Shown: positions 41,020 through 53,303 of the stretch, piece after piece
Layout of the letters: each line of letters begins with the position of its first letter
Position numbering within the stretch: position 1 is the first letter of the stretch
NCBI GenBank assembly: GCA_025765615.1
Contig: JAIVFJ010000175.1
Coordinates: forward strand, 1 to 64,000
Direction: 5' to 3'
DNA from: Zopfochytrium polystomum
Lineage: Eukaryota > Chytridiomycota > Chytridiomycetes > Chytridiales > Chytridiaceae
DNA: 64,000 nucleotides
Notes under the pieces: generated by a model
Seen by the model: the letters and a program-made list of their open reading frames with translations, nothing else
What the model was told of the DNA's origin: nothing
Database searches by the model: none
Program-made: the position numbers and the translations under genes

Positions 41020-44000
41020 ATGTGAGGGAATTGTGGGAAGAAGTGAGAGAAGGGGAGCGAATTACGGCTGCGGGCGATTTCTTGAACGCGTCTCCACTTT
41101 CGATTTTTTTTGGTCCAGATCCGCGTCTGCGGCTGCTTGGTGCGGTTGGTCCACACTCGGGAGAAAGTTGCAGTTAGATCAGCGACCAATTCGACTCTCT
41201 TGGCAGGCGGGCAGCTCTATGATCTCGACAGCGAGAAGTTGACGAAGGACGGTTGCTGTGGTTGGATTTCCGGACTACTACCGACAGGCCAGGATATTGG
41301 TAGTGCGAGGGTTTGTAGTTGGGGATGCTGTGCGCCGGAGTGGACGGGCGGGAGAAAGTAGATCCGCGCTTGGTACTTGATGCAGTTGGCCGTCCGTATG
41401 TGTGTGTGTGTGTGTGTGTGTGGCTGTTTGTCGTCGTCGGAACGCTGGCGGCGAGGAGGGCCGTTTGGTTGTCCTTGGGGTTGGAACAAAAGCAAAAATT
41501 GGAAAAATTGAAGGAGAGGAGACTGGCGGGCGGGGTTGTTGATGATGATCTGCAGACAGACAGACAGACAGAGAGACAGACTCAGGGAGAAGAAGAGGCG
41601 AGAGACAGAGCATGGAGGAGGCGCGGGGAGAGAAGCCCGCGGCAAGCAGGAAGCAGGCGCGATGAACTGGAGGAGCGAAAGGAAAAGGTTCTCTCTCTTG
41701 TTCTGTTGCCAACTTTTGTCTGTCTTCTTTTCTCACCACAAAAGACGGAAAGAAGCGTGGGACAGAGAGAGAGAGAGATCAGTAAGACAAACCAAAAGAA
41801 ATGAGCATTTTCGCACGCATTCATTCATTCACGCACAATCGAAGCAAAAGGCCAGCAGTTCATTTCCAGAATGCGCGAAGAAAGGGCTGCGACACGCGCC
41901 CATCCCCCCGCGGCGTGTGCACCCATCCGCGCCATTTGATTGGCCGAACAAAGCCTTCCTTGTCCATCATGAACAAGCAGGCAAAATCAAAAAATCAAAC
42001 AAAAAGAGGAATCTGTCTTTTGTTTTTTTTTTTCTTCTTCAATCATTTGCCCTTTTCGGGGGTCCGCCACGTTTGGAATTTACTTTCTGTGTTTCCCTTT
42101 CTTTCTTTCTTTCTTTTTTTCTTCTTTTTTTTTTTTTTTTCGTTTCACGGCCGTGCCTGCTGATTGCTGATTGGGCCAGCGGGAAGGCGGTGCGTGCAAA
42201 AACGATGGGAGCCGCAATTAACCGGTTGAGGGTGGGTTGACGTGTTTGTGGTTCCTCATCATACTCCACGGACCAACCAAGAAAGAAGAAAAAAAAAAAA
42301 TTTTTTTTTTTTTCTTTCTCGGTGCTCAGTAATGGCTTGCACCCTGTGGTGCATGGCTGCGAGTCCATTGCAGCTCGCGCGTGCATCGGTCTTTTTCTTT
42401 TCCTCCTTTCCCCCCCCACTCACGCACACGCACACTCTCTCTCTCTTTCCCAACCGAACGAATTTTTAAGATTTACATTCGATATTTGTTTTCATCACGC
42501 TTGGACTTTCCGGCAACATCTCTTTCGATAACGAAAAAAAAAAACTCCTGCAGTGTATTCTGAGGGCTCATTTGCCTTGTTTGGGCCAGCTACTCTGCTG
42601 TTGGAATCTTTGAGAGTTCACTCTCAAAAGAGTATTCTGCCCATTCTGCCGACAGGCAAACTGCAACTGTCAGCATTTTTCAGAGGAGAAGAGTGGCTTG
42701 CAAATCCTGCTTAGAGCATTGAAACTGGATTAATTAAGGATTCAAACTGCAAGGATTTCTCCAGATTTGGACCCAAACTGGGCTTCGAACAGGAGGGTCG
42801 GCGTGTGGGTGTGACTGTGAAAAAAAGCCTTTGTTGGAAGAATATGTCAGGATATGCCCACGCACGTAAATATATCAGTAGTGAAGAGAAACTTGCCTCT
42901 CATTGTCGCTCAATCTAGTTCCTATCCCACCACTTTAGCTCACCTGCAGCCAGTGCCATCCATCCCATCCCATCCACCCAAACCTCTCGATATCTTAACA
43001 GAAAAACTTTTTTTTTCTTCTTTTTTTTTTTTTTTTCTCATGCTACGCTGTCTTGCTTTTTTCTTTTCCACCGCCTTCCAGAACTGGGAAACATCTGGTC
43101 TGGTACACTCTACATCACTTGGGCAGGCTCTTACTACTCAGCTTCCTGCTCTACGAGCAGGGCTGCATCTATGAAGGGTTATTTATTAGAAGCATGGGCG
43201 TACTTGTGTCAGGAATATGGCATTTATTGAAGGTGGGATTTGTAAAGTTAGGGGAGACTAACGCGGCTGCTCCTCCCAGGGCAGCTATGTACAGGGAGGG
43301 TGGCATTAGGAAAAAGAGAAAAAAAAAGAAAGAAGGAAGGAAGAAGAAAATGAAGAAAAATTAATGACAAGGCGTCACTGACAAGGAAGGAAAGATAAGA
43401 GATAAAAAGCATTTACAAGAATATATACACATGTAAACCATACAGTGCATTTACTATGTCTGCCATATGTAATTGGATTTTGTCCTTTGTTGTCTGTCTC
43501 TGGCCTGTGCACTTTGGTCACCTCAATGGGCTCTGTCCACCACACTGACTAACCTTTGCAAAGTTGCCTACACCCAGCAAAATTGTTTTGCCATAGACAG
43601 ATTTCATCTCTTTCATGGGCCCACGCAGGCCGCACTGGGAACAGGACAGGTGCTCCTCACCTGTCGCAAGCTCTGTAGACAGAATGCCTCACCTCTAATA
43701 GGTGAAGGGACAGACATACGTTCTCTGTCACCTGCAGTCTCAAACTCCCCTGTCGCCCACAGGGTATCCCCTTAATGGGGCCAGCAGCACAGCAAATGAG
43801 TGAGAGACAGGCGCACCACAACTGTCAAGGTTTCAAATCGATACGTTATGGCGACATTTCGCCTCCAGCCTGTATTGTGTTGCCTATCCCAGCTGGAACA
43901 TTCTTGCGCATCGCTGCCGGGATGTGGGTTTGATTCCCGGCGACAATTCTTGCCGATACTGTGGCGAGATACAATGAAAAACGAAGCACATGCCACGTAT

Positions 44001-44265
44001 CGTCGTCGGATAAAGCCGTGTCGCGAGAATTATCGGTGTTCAATTTGAAACCTTAATGACTGTTCCGTGCAGTCACTTTCGCCGTGCTAAGACCCCTTCA
44101 TGGGACCATCCTGGGGCAGAAAATAACAATTGAGCACAGCGAGTCACTAGGGTTGTGTGATGGGGATGACTCAAATTTTACAAAGAGTGAAAATGATGTC
44201 GCTGATGTTGTGCTGAAGATGTTGTGAGGGTGTTGTTGAAATTGTGGATTGAAGACCTGACTAAC
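41020..44265. other. Gene-poor region with microsatellites and a tRNA-like piece
   Basis: Promoter side of arrestin with (GT)n at 41399-41422 and GACA/GAGA at 41553-41585. T/A runs occur at 42020-42145, 42287-42314 and 43005-43035. From 42550 the composition is less GC-rich and repeat-like. At 43880-43945 a B-box-like GGTTTGATTCC sits in a stem (GCCGGG...CCCGGC), and CCCAGCTGG lies 50 bases before it, as in a tRNA-derived SINE. It does not fold as a full tRNA. No protein gene supported. Confidence 0.4.
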
Positions 44266-44483
44266 GGTATGAATCACCTTCTGGAACCTTCTTTGCCTTT
44301 CTGACTTGTCTTGTTGTTGTCGTTGGTATCATTGGCATCATTTGTATCATTTGTATCATTTGTATAATTGTATAATTAATTGTTCTTTCTGGAATTTTCT
44401 TTAAGACTCTCAAAAGGTATACGAGGGGGATGGGGACCTGTCCTATCCCTCAAGCGAATTTATTGTTTACAATCCAATCATCA
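44266..44483 (-). mobile_element. LTR of family D, copy 2 (inverted)
   Basis: The minus strand starts TGATGATTG at 44483 and matches the LTR at 20036-20293, including the TATA-like region and the ATGATAC-type tandem run. It ends ATTCATACC near 44266. Its heat-shock-like array is shorter. Internal sequence continues on its 5' side to at least 44525. Confidence 0.55.
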
Positions 44484-46230
44484 CTACTCTCAGTTCCTTT
44501 TCTGCCTTGCCCTGTCCTGCCATTTTTTGACAACTAACGACAGTTAAATTCTTGCTGTTGGAATAATGGTTTGTTTTGTGTCGGTGATGCATGCCTTCAG
44601 TTGCTGCACGGCTGGGGTTGCCCAGCTGTCCCCTTTTTATATCAGGGTGCCAGAGGCAGAGTTGGGAGGTGGAGGCATAGCCTGGGAGGCACCTCAGAGG
44701 CACAGCTCCAGCGAGGGGGAGGCACAGACTTGGGACATTTAGGTGGCCCCGCCGGCAATTGAATAATGACTGGAAGGAGGGGAGGTTTGGTGGAGATGAA
44801 TGGAACAATCAGTGTTAAGTCTAGCTGTTCAGCTGACTACTGTTAAGGGCAAGCAAGTGAGAAAAGAAAGCAAATGAGTGTCATTAAGCCAACGATGAAC
44901 TCCCTGTTGATAGTTGAGCACGCTCAGGTGCAAAATCAGAGATAATAAATGAATTGGTCAGGTAATTGAACTCAAACTTTGTTACTGATCTATGTGGTGT
45001 TGAAGTTGTCGGTGTTGAGGTTCTGGGGGAACATGCATCCAAACTTTCTGGTCACCTTCATCATAGTCTGTGACCATCAATAATCCCCTAAAGTGATGAG
45101 CATAGTCTGGCAGTTTCTAAGGGTCAAGGGTGGACTGGGTGCGCTCTGCTCTGGATTTCTGACCCTTGATTCTCTTGGCTCCAGCTGCAAGTCCTTAAAT
45201 TGGCATCAGTCCTTCCCTCATTGTCTTTATTGGCTTTGTCATTTTTTGCTTCCACTAGGGTTGCCCTTAACGTTTTTGCTGATCCAGAGTCGTCTTCAGG
45301 ACAGATCACTTCTTAATGTAAAATTCTTGGGAAAGTTGGAAGGAGCCAGGGGGACATCTGGTGGGAAATGATGCCATTCTGTGTTGTGCAGCATGACTAA
45401 TCACTCTTCGGCGTTTGCAGACGTTGATGATGGGCGCAAGTTTGGGGCCTTTTATGAGAGGCGGGAAGAAGCCGTGCACGACGACGCTGCGGTCGGTCAT
45501 TGCCGTGGGCAACTCAGACCGCCCGTGCCTGACCACGCCTCCGTGGCGGCCTCGTCTCACCGACCTGACCCAAGCAGCAGCTCCAGCCGGCATGTCCCGT
45601 CCTGCTATCACCCACCAGCTGGCACGGGCGCGCGACGTGGACACGTCGCTGCGGTACGAGCTAGACGAGAGCCCCGGGGAGCGTGTTTCACTTCGACGGG
45701 CTGGACATGACCGGCAAACTTCCACGACCAGCCCTGCGCTGGCGCTGGTGACGGTCGTCAGGCACTCCGGGCGGGGCCGATGATCACGCCGCGAATTTGT
45801 GTCCACATCGCAGGCCCAGGCGCACTACGGCTGTCGGGCGCCGGTGGTGCCCGTATGAGTTCGACCCACGCAAGAAGTGGCGGCTGCCGCAGAAGGCGGA
45901 CAGACAGCTACTGTTGACATGCGACGCCTGGGTGCCATGACGGAGCGGCCCGTGGCTGCGATTTCTGCGCGGGAAACCCGAGTCGTTCCCAACCTATCCA
46001 CTTTATCGTCATTCAACAGGGGGGTTTTGAGGTTTTTCTCTTTGTTGTGCGCAACTATTTGGTCGCTCAAAGGTGGGTCTTCAAGAGGTGTTCTGTTTTT
46101 CGAGATCAATGAGGAAACGAGCAGACGAGGGAAACACAACTATCACTTAAAGAAATTGAACAAACGAGAGGGAATGAGGGATTGAGGGGAAGAGGTGGAC
46201 TTCGACTGGCCAGTGACCCGCCCTCTCCAC
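44484..46230. other. Unassigned region, GC-rich in 45400-45980
   Basis: 44484-45370 is moderately AT-rich and probably the internal part of the family D element. I found no recognisable pol domain. 45400-45980 is GC-rich and carries open frames on both strands (for example 45415-45783 plus), suggesting a host-like gene fragment, but none resembles a family I know. 46000-46230 shows nothing. Confidence 0.35.
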
Positions 46231-46844
46231 CTAGCAGCACTCGCAGCCACAGCCATACTCGAAATGGTCGCGGCACGGGTTAATGGGACAGCCACAGGAA
46301 TCCGTGCACGCCTTGTTCTGCAGAGTTGACTCGATCGACGACGAGTTGCGGAAGAAAGTCGCGCACTTGGAGAGGTGAGCAGAGGGCCAGTACGTACCGG
46401 CGATTTCGGCGGTGGGCTTGCCGTTGGAGGCCTGCGTGCAGCTGATTTGTATGTCAAAGGGGCATGGGGGAGTGAAGTACAGTCAGTTGACAATGAGGAA
46501 GGTCAGTACAGTGTCCGTGATGACCTTTCCCATCGAAAAACTCATCAAAAACAAACTCACAAAGTCTCCAGCCCCGTGACTGCCGGGTCGCAAGAGACGT
46601 AGTGGTTTCCGTCGGCGACGCAGGCAACAAAGTCAGCGAGTGCGGTCCCATCCGTGCATGCGACGCGCTCGCTCGTCACGTCGGACCATGTGACGATGCA
46701 GCCGGCGATTCCTTTCGTCGTCAGCCAGTCCGGGGTGAATGTGGAGCTGGCCGCTTCCCCGGCCAGGGGCGCTGGCGACGCAGCGACGAGCGACGTGCTG
46801 GTAGCAGCGAGGGCTACAACCGCGACGAGCATCAGGTTGTGCAT
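46231..46844 (-). CDS. Small cysteine-rich secreted protein
   Basis: Two exons, 46844-46561 and 46441-46231, joined by a 119-base GTGAGT...CAG intron with matching phase; 164 residues. The N-terminus is a clear signal peptide (M-H-N-L-M-L-V-A-V-V-A-L-A-A, cleavage near A-A-S-P). The mature part has four spaced Cys in exon 1 and ten in exon 2, ending A-C-T-D-S-C-G-C-P then G-C-G-C-E-C-C. The even number of Cys and dense C-terminal cluster suggest a disulphide-stabilised extracellular protein. No family recognised. It could be a cell-wall, effector-like or metal-binding protein. Sequence before the start is TATA-like (CTTTATACC, about 46967). Confidence 0.7.
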
Positions 46845-47304
46845 GGTGTTTGACGGGATAAAGTTAGGTTTGACTGCGACTGAGAGTGTGTGGAACTGAG
46901 CGGCTCTTGAAGGGAGTTGGAGAAGATCAGTGAAATTTGGACTGTGTGAGCAGGCACGACGGTACTTTATACCTTCCAACTTACAAATGAGCTCATCATG
47001 CAGTCATGTCACAGAACCACTTGTCGATGAACCGTGACTGCGCAACTCGCCAGCGCGAAGAGCCAAAATTACAATTTGCGAAAATTCACGTCGGGACTTG
47101 TGGATGAACCCGCCGTTCCAATCTTGTTGTTTCCACGAGCGCTCCTTTCCGGCGACTCGTTTTGGCGTTATCGGTCTCTCTGCGTCCGGTGTTGTGTCTT
47201 TCGTGTGGCACATGCGCAGGGCGGTGCGCAGTTTCTGTTCGTCTGAGGATTTCGGCGGTTTGTCAGCGCAATTCCATCGCTCACTCACACACACAACTCT
47301 CTCT

Positions 47305-47389
<85 letters not shown>

Positions 47390-48502
47390 CTCACTCACGG
47401 AGTGTTTTGCAGACTTCCGTGTGGACATTTTCTCTCTCTTGAATTTGTTCGAAAAGAAACATTTGGCCGGCCCCACGTCATTCGACAATTCGGACGGGTC
47501 ACAAAACCGCATATGACCCCGACACAATCCCTGCTAATTTTTGGTCTGGCGCATTCGCAAATGTGGGTTGCCAACTTGCCGCCTCGGAGTTTGTGAGTAC
47601 CACTTGTGGAAGTCTTCGCGGGGAGGGGGTTGGTTGCTGGAAGGCGCCCTGTTTCCATGTGATGAGTAAAATGCACGTGTCTTATGAAGACACTGGACCG
47701 TCCAACCAACTCTGTTTGGGTACGTACATACTCGCAAGATCGCACTCTGCAAGGAAGATTTGTGAAGATAAACGGGCTTCACCATTAAGGTATCGATAGG
47801 AATCTTCTTCTATAGGGTAAGTTTTACATGAATAAAATCACTTTCAGCTCTGCTTGCCGTAGTCGGCGGGCTTGGAACTTCAGCTAAAGCTCTGATGGGG
47901 AGGGAGCATTGGGAGATATGTCTGGAAAATTAGTAGCTGGATGGGCTCGGATTAGAGTGTAACAAAGTGCAAGGTCGGTTTACTTCAATATTTGCACCGT
48001 GTCCCCCAGATTCGAGCCGTACCCCACCAAGAGGTTTTTGCATCGCCTGTAACTATCGCGTCAGTGGAAGTACGGTTGAATTGAATGGAACTTCTTATCT
48101 CATGTTAAAGTTCAGTGATTTCGTGTTTTTGTTGTGAAGAAGAGAATTGGGTCAAAATGCTCTACTTACAATCAACATGTAAATTAAGAGAGTTGTTGCC
48201 ACTGCCTGGTCAACGCATTTTTCGCAGTGAGCCCTATCAGGCCCTCTGGTCGCGCTGATCGAGAGCATGTTCCGTCTGGAAGCCACGGGTACGGCCAGCA
48301 CTGCCCAACGGTGATAGATATTTGACTGGGAGTTGCCAAGAAGCGGCCTGGACCCTCCTTGAGCGGAACAAGGTGCCAGACAAGCTTCCGCTTTGTTGCT
48401 TTTTTTTACTTTCTAACCAAATACTCTAGGTCCTTTCAATGGATGACTGCCACAAGAAAGAGGAAGTAGAAAGCCCTGCTGACAGGCGACCCACTTATAC
48501 CC
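46845..48502. other. Intergenic region with a 90-base CT tract
   Basis: An uninterrupted (CT)n tract at about 47297-47386. The rest (47400-48500) has no supported gene. The region separates the secreted protein (promoter on this side) from the 3' end of the GPCR gene. Confidence 0.5.
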
Positions 48503-51006
48503 TCAGCTCAACCCCGACCCGTCTCCGCGACTTTTTACCACCACGCCCGCTCCCGGTCGCCGCTCGACGGCTGGTGGCGTCGCCGCGACCGGAAGCACCC
48601 CCGCCGCAAACGCGTCCGGGAACTCGTAGCCGCTACCGCCGCCGCCGCTCCGCGTCTGCATCCTGCCTTCGACTGTCGCCGGCGACTCCCACCCGGCGAT
48701 GCCGCCGCCGCCGCCGCCGCCGCCCCAGCCCGCCCCGCCAGGCCCGCCGCCGCCTCCAGCCGCGCCCGGAAACAACAGCGGATACGTCACCGCCGCGCCG
48801 CTGCCCCGCCGCGGCGGCATCCCCGCCGTCACCGGCGGCGGCGGCGCCGCCTGCCCACCACCCCACCCGCCACCCCACCCGTCAACCGCCCCGTTCCCGC
48901 TCCCGTGCCGCACCACAAGCACCGTCTCCGACGTGGCCGACGCCGCGTCGGCAGACCGCCGCCCGCTCATCATCATCAACCCCGCGCCCCCCGCACCGCC
49001 GCCACCGCCGCCGCCGCCGCCCATCGTCATCCCCGCCGCCGCCGTCCCCGGCGACAGCCGCAGCGTCGCCATCGCGTACCCGTCGCCGCCACCGTCGTCC
49101 TCCCCCGCCCCGCCGCCGCCGCCGCGCCCGACCAACCCGCCGCGGCTGCCGCCCCGCACAAGCCCCGCCGGCCCTACAGCACCAGCCCCCGCAAGGCCAA
49201 CGCCGGGCAGCTGCGGCGGCGGCGCACCGTACAGCGCCGGTTTCCGCCCGCCCGTCCCAACGGCCGCGTGCGTGCCGCTGCTGCTGACGCTGACGCTGCT
49301 TCCGCTCAACGTCCTGCCGCGGCTCCCACCGCCGCCCCCGCCCCCGCCGCCGCCACCCCCGCCACCGCCAGACGTCGACAGCGCAAAGTAAAAGAACGCG
49401 ATCGCGTTAAAGAACCCGTTCGACGGCACCGTGATCTGCCAATTTTAGGGAGTGGTTAGTAGCGCCTAATATCGCGCCCCCCACCCTTCCCATTCCCCTT
49501 AACCCCCCCCCCGCCAGCCCCTCCCAGAAAAAGCAAAAGAAAACACACCCACCGAATGCAACAGCAACAACACATACAACGGGTTCGTGGGCTCAAACGC
49601 GTCGTGCAGCCGCGTGATGGTCGGGATGATCCAGCACACGCAAAAGATCCCTACGTACACGAACGTGCGGCGCGTAAAGTTTGCGATGCCGCGGTGCAGG
49701 CTCTCCAGCGACGCGTCCGCCGCCCCGCCGCCGCCCGCGAGCAGGTTCGCTTGGATCTCGCGCTGCGTGCGGCGGAGCGTGCGGACGACCGCCGTGTACA
49801 TGAGGATGTTGAGGAGGAAGGTTATGAGGAGCGGGATGTAGTGGAGGTAGAGGCGCCAGCTGCAGGGAAAGACGGAGGTTAGTGGGATTTGGGGAAACGG
49901 GGAAGGAGGTGTTTCACGCTTACTCGACGTATTCTCTGCTGATCCTGAGGGTTTGGGGGGGTCAAGCGCCAAAAAAAAGTGGGGGCGAGGGGGTCAGTCG
50001 AACCGCGCAAGAGAAACCGTATTCGCACGGGGGGCGGCGGCGGTCCCTCACCAGCAGTACGTAAACACGCTATCGAACGACGGCCCGCCGCCGTACATGC
50101 GCTGCAGGCTCAACGCGATCGTGGCGACGGCGGCGGCCACCGTCCAGCACACGCCGTGGTAGTACACGTGCAGCCGGTTCAGCGCCGCCGCCGGCCGCCG
50201 CGCCGTCACCACGATCAGGCAGTGCAGCGCCATCACCGTGTTCCACAAAACGACCGACGCCAGCCCGAACGTGATCACGAAGCCTTGCGCCGCGCAGAAG
50301 GCGGCGCCCGCGAGGGGCCCCGTGAGGGATGCGCTGCGGGTGGGGGTGAGAGAGAGAGGTTGGGATTGTGTGGGTGAATAACGGGGTGTCTCGCAAAAAT
50401 CTTTCGGTAACAGGAGGGAATATGCGCACATTACACACACACCCCCTTACACCAACGAGGCGCATTCGTTTCGCGCTTCATACGCTGCGTAGAAGAACGC
50501 CGTGTGTGGACACAACGGGAAATGCGCTTCGTGTGTACACACGCAAAACGCACACATGCATGGACAATGAGTGTGCGCGCATCCGCGCGCATACATACAC
50601 GCGTGCGCGCGGCATGCGCGCGCCCACACACACACACACACACCCACGCACCACTCTCCTTAAGCAAAATAAATCCCTCCCCCCTCCCATGAAAAACTCA
50701 CTCCCCGACGGCCAACGCGCTCGACAGGATCAAATCCGCGACGCTGACGTAGACGAGCAGCACGTTCGCGGTGGAGCGGAAGCGGCGCAGGCACGCGTAG
50801 CACACGATGATTGTCAGCGCCGAGACGGCCGACGCCGTCGCCACCACGCGTACCGCCAGCTCGAGGTGCCCGATCGCCACCGGGTCGCTGACCCACGCCG
50901 GCAGCGACGACCCCGACCCCGCCGTTTCGGTTGCTGCGGTGCCGGTGACGGTGGTGGGTGCTGGGGCGATGGTGGGGGCGGGAAGGGCGCTTGTTGTTGT
51001 GCTCAT
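48503..51006 (-). CDS. cAMP-receptor-like GPCR (cAR/Git3-type)
   Basis: A seven-helix plasma-membrane receptor for an extracellular ligand. Five exons: 51006-50702, 50333-50052, 49944-49924, 49859-49553, 49435-48503. Phases agree throughout; 615 residues. Exon 1: Thr/Pro-rich N-terminus, TM1 (V-V-A-T-A-S-A-V-S-A-L-T-I-I-V) and TM2 (L-L-V-Y-V-S-V-A-D-L-I-L). Exon 2: TM3 and TM4 (L-W-N-T-V-M-A-L-H-C-L; C-W-T-V-A-A-A-V-A-T-I-A). Exon 3 is only 21 bases (W-I-S-R-E-Y-V). Exon 4: TM5 (I-P-L-L-I-T-F-L-L-N-I-L-M-Y), a loop and TM6 (F-V-Y-V-G-I-F-C-V-C-W-I-I-P). Exon 5: TM7 (G-F-F-N-A-I-A-F-F-Y-F-A-L) and a Gly/Pro-rich tail of about 290 residues. The helix pattern fits the Dictyostelium cAR class, found in several fungi. 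The ligand is unknown. Confidence 0.8.
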
Positions 51007-51024
51007 GGTTTGCGTTGTGAAAGA

Positions 51025-51056
<32 letters not shown>

Positions 51057-51590
51057 TTATTTTTTTTTTTTCTTGGTGTTTGGCGGTTGATGCGGTCGAT
51101 CCTTCGCTGCGGGTCCGTTCGCTGCGATACGTTTTACGTTTCGTGATCGCTGTTCGGGGGTGGAATGGAAGTGTGTGTGGTTGCTTGAAAAAGAGAGGAA
51201 GACAGGGGGAGGGAGGGATAATGATAGTGCGCTTGCTGGCTGGCTCGCTTGCTGGCCTCGCTGGCTGGCTGTGGCTTGTTTGCTGCGTCGTGTTCGGGGT
51301 GAGGCGGGTCGCTCGCGCCGACGAGCTCTACACCGACGACGACGACGACAGCGGCGAAGACGGCGACAAACACCCGAGGGATGATGGTAATGATGAAGAT
51401 GATGGGATGGATGGATGGATGGGACGGAGCGGAGGGAGGGTAGTGAAAGCGGCGAAGGCGGCGAAGGCTGACGAGGGTGACGAGGGCGACGAGAGCGTCG
51501 GCAAGCGCGGCCGGCGGGGGGGACGGGTTTGTTTCTCTGTCTCGCTCCCTTTCTCTGTCTCTCACCCTTCTCTGTCTCTCTCCCTTGCTC

Positions 51591-51623
<33 letters not shown>

Positions 51624-52787
51624 GTCTTTGGATGCGGCTCAAACCTTCAAACAAGAACCTTCTTGCCTGTCACTGGCTGGCTGTCTGTCCGTCTGTCTGT
51701 CTGTCTGTCTGTCTGTCTGACTGTCGGTCAATCGCTGCGCACATGTCTGTCTGAGACCGTTATGACATTCTGTCTGTCTATCTGTCTTCGTCCCACTGAA
51801 AATATTTTTCTATTTACTTTTACCCGCTATCGAAACCTTTCATGCGAAAGGAGACAGACAGACAGACAGACACGACGGACCGACGTCAGCAGACCACAAT
51901 AAATTTTAGTGCGGTGTATGCGCCGGACAATTAAGGCCCAAAAAGGTTGGCTGCATGTTTGTGCTGTGGATTGCCAAGAAAGGCAAGACAAAACAAACAC
52001 AGACACAGACACCAAATCCAATCCGTCAATTAAACTGTCAAAAAAAAAAAAAGAAGAGAGTATAAAAAATGTGTGTGTGTGTGTGTGTTGTGTTGATGGT
52101 GCGATTTAGTGGTAATAAATGTTTATAGGCAGGTCAAAGAGTGTTTGTCCGACTCACAGAGCGCAAAAAGCACTCTCTTGTCGTCTAATATCACTATTCT
52201 TTCTACTTTCTTCCTTCTACCTTTCTTCTTCCTAACCCTGCTTTCACTTTCCACACTTTAACCATTTTTGCCTGTATTGTGTTTTATACCACTCTTTTTG
52301 ATTGCAAAAAAAAAATCGCACCAATAAACAAGGCAGCCCCCAGGGCTAACCAGACAAACAGACAACCAGACAACCAGGACAACAAACAGCAACAACAACA
52401 ACAACAACGACAAACAACAACAAAAAAGAACAAGCACAACCGCCGCCCTGGTGACGAAACGTTCGTTTCGCGCGCGACGCGGCTCAGCTTGCGGCCGCCC
52501 GCTCGCCGGTTTTTGCCTGCTGCACTGCCCCGTCCTCTTCCAAATTGAGTCCCTAACCCTCTCTCTCTCTCTGCCCCGGCCGCCCGCCTGCGCGCGTCAC
52601 TTTGGGCCGTTCGCCCTTACACTTTTTTTTTTGCTTTCTCTTCTTTTTCTGGTTTTTTGTCTGGAAGGAAAGAACAGGGACAAATTTTTTCTTCTCCTTT
52701 TTTTGGAATGAGTTTCCCTTTTCTCCGTGCCAAAAAGAAAAAAAAAATACGCGCAAATTCAAATCAAAAGCAAACTCAAATCGATCG

Positions 52788-52831
<44 letters not shown>

Positions 52832-53154
52832 GTCCATCGCGCAATTCCAGGTTGTCTCTCGCAAGTTTGGATATGGAAATACTTATTACATAATATTGAG
52901 ACATGCTTGCCGTTGTATTCGCCGCGTCGTAGGAAAACCAAGCCACCGCTCAACGCCGAGGATTTGATTGGTCGGTGTTGTCCTTGCATTCGCCCCACAA
53001 CTTTAATTTTGCAGTCAGCCCGCCAGTCCACCCCCGCCGCAATTTTAAGCGCCTTCATGTGACTGGTTGTATCGAGAGGGTAGCTGAAAAAAAAAAAAAA
53101 AATACTAACGCACTGGCTCCATCGACAAGGCTGTGAGCGAAACAAAATGGAAAG

Positions 53155-53192
<38 letters not shown>

Positions 53193-53303
53193 AAACAAGA
53201 ACAAGAACAAGAACATCAAGAACAACAGGAAAAAAACCACAGAAGGAAAACCAAAGGGGGATTCGTTTTCCGACAACCCAACCGAAAGAGCCGACCATCT
53301 CCG
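51007..53303. other. Intergenic region with many microsatellites
   Basis: Contains (GT)n at 51025-51052, a CT tract at 51590-51622, CTGT repeats at 51688-51720, (CAA)n at 52387-52410, (CAAT)n at 52780-52832 and (CAA)n at 53153-53190. It holds the promoter of the GPCR (minus strand) and the 3' side of the P450. No gene supported. Confidence 0.55.

Noticed and set aside
43880..43960. Possible tRNA gene
   Set aside because: The T-arm-like hairpin is good, but D-arm and acceptor stem do not fold; at best a tRNA-derived SINE.
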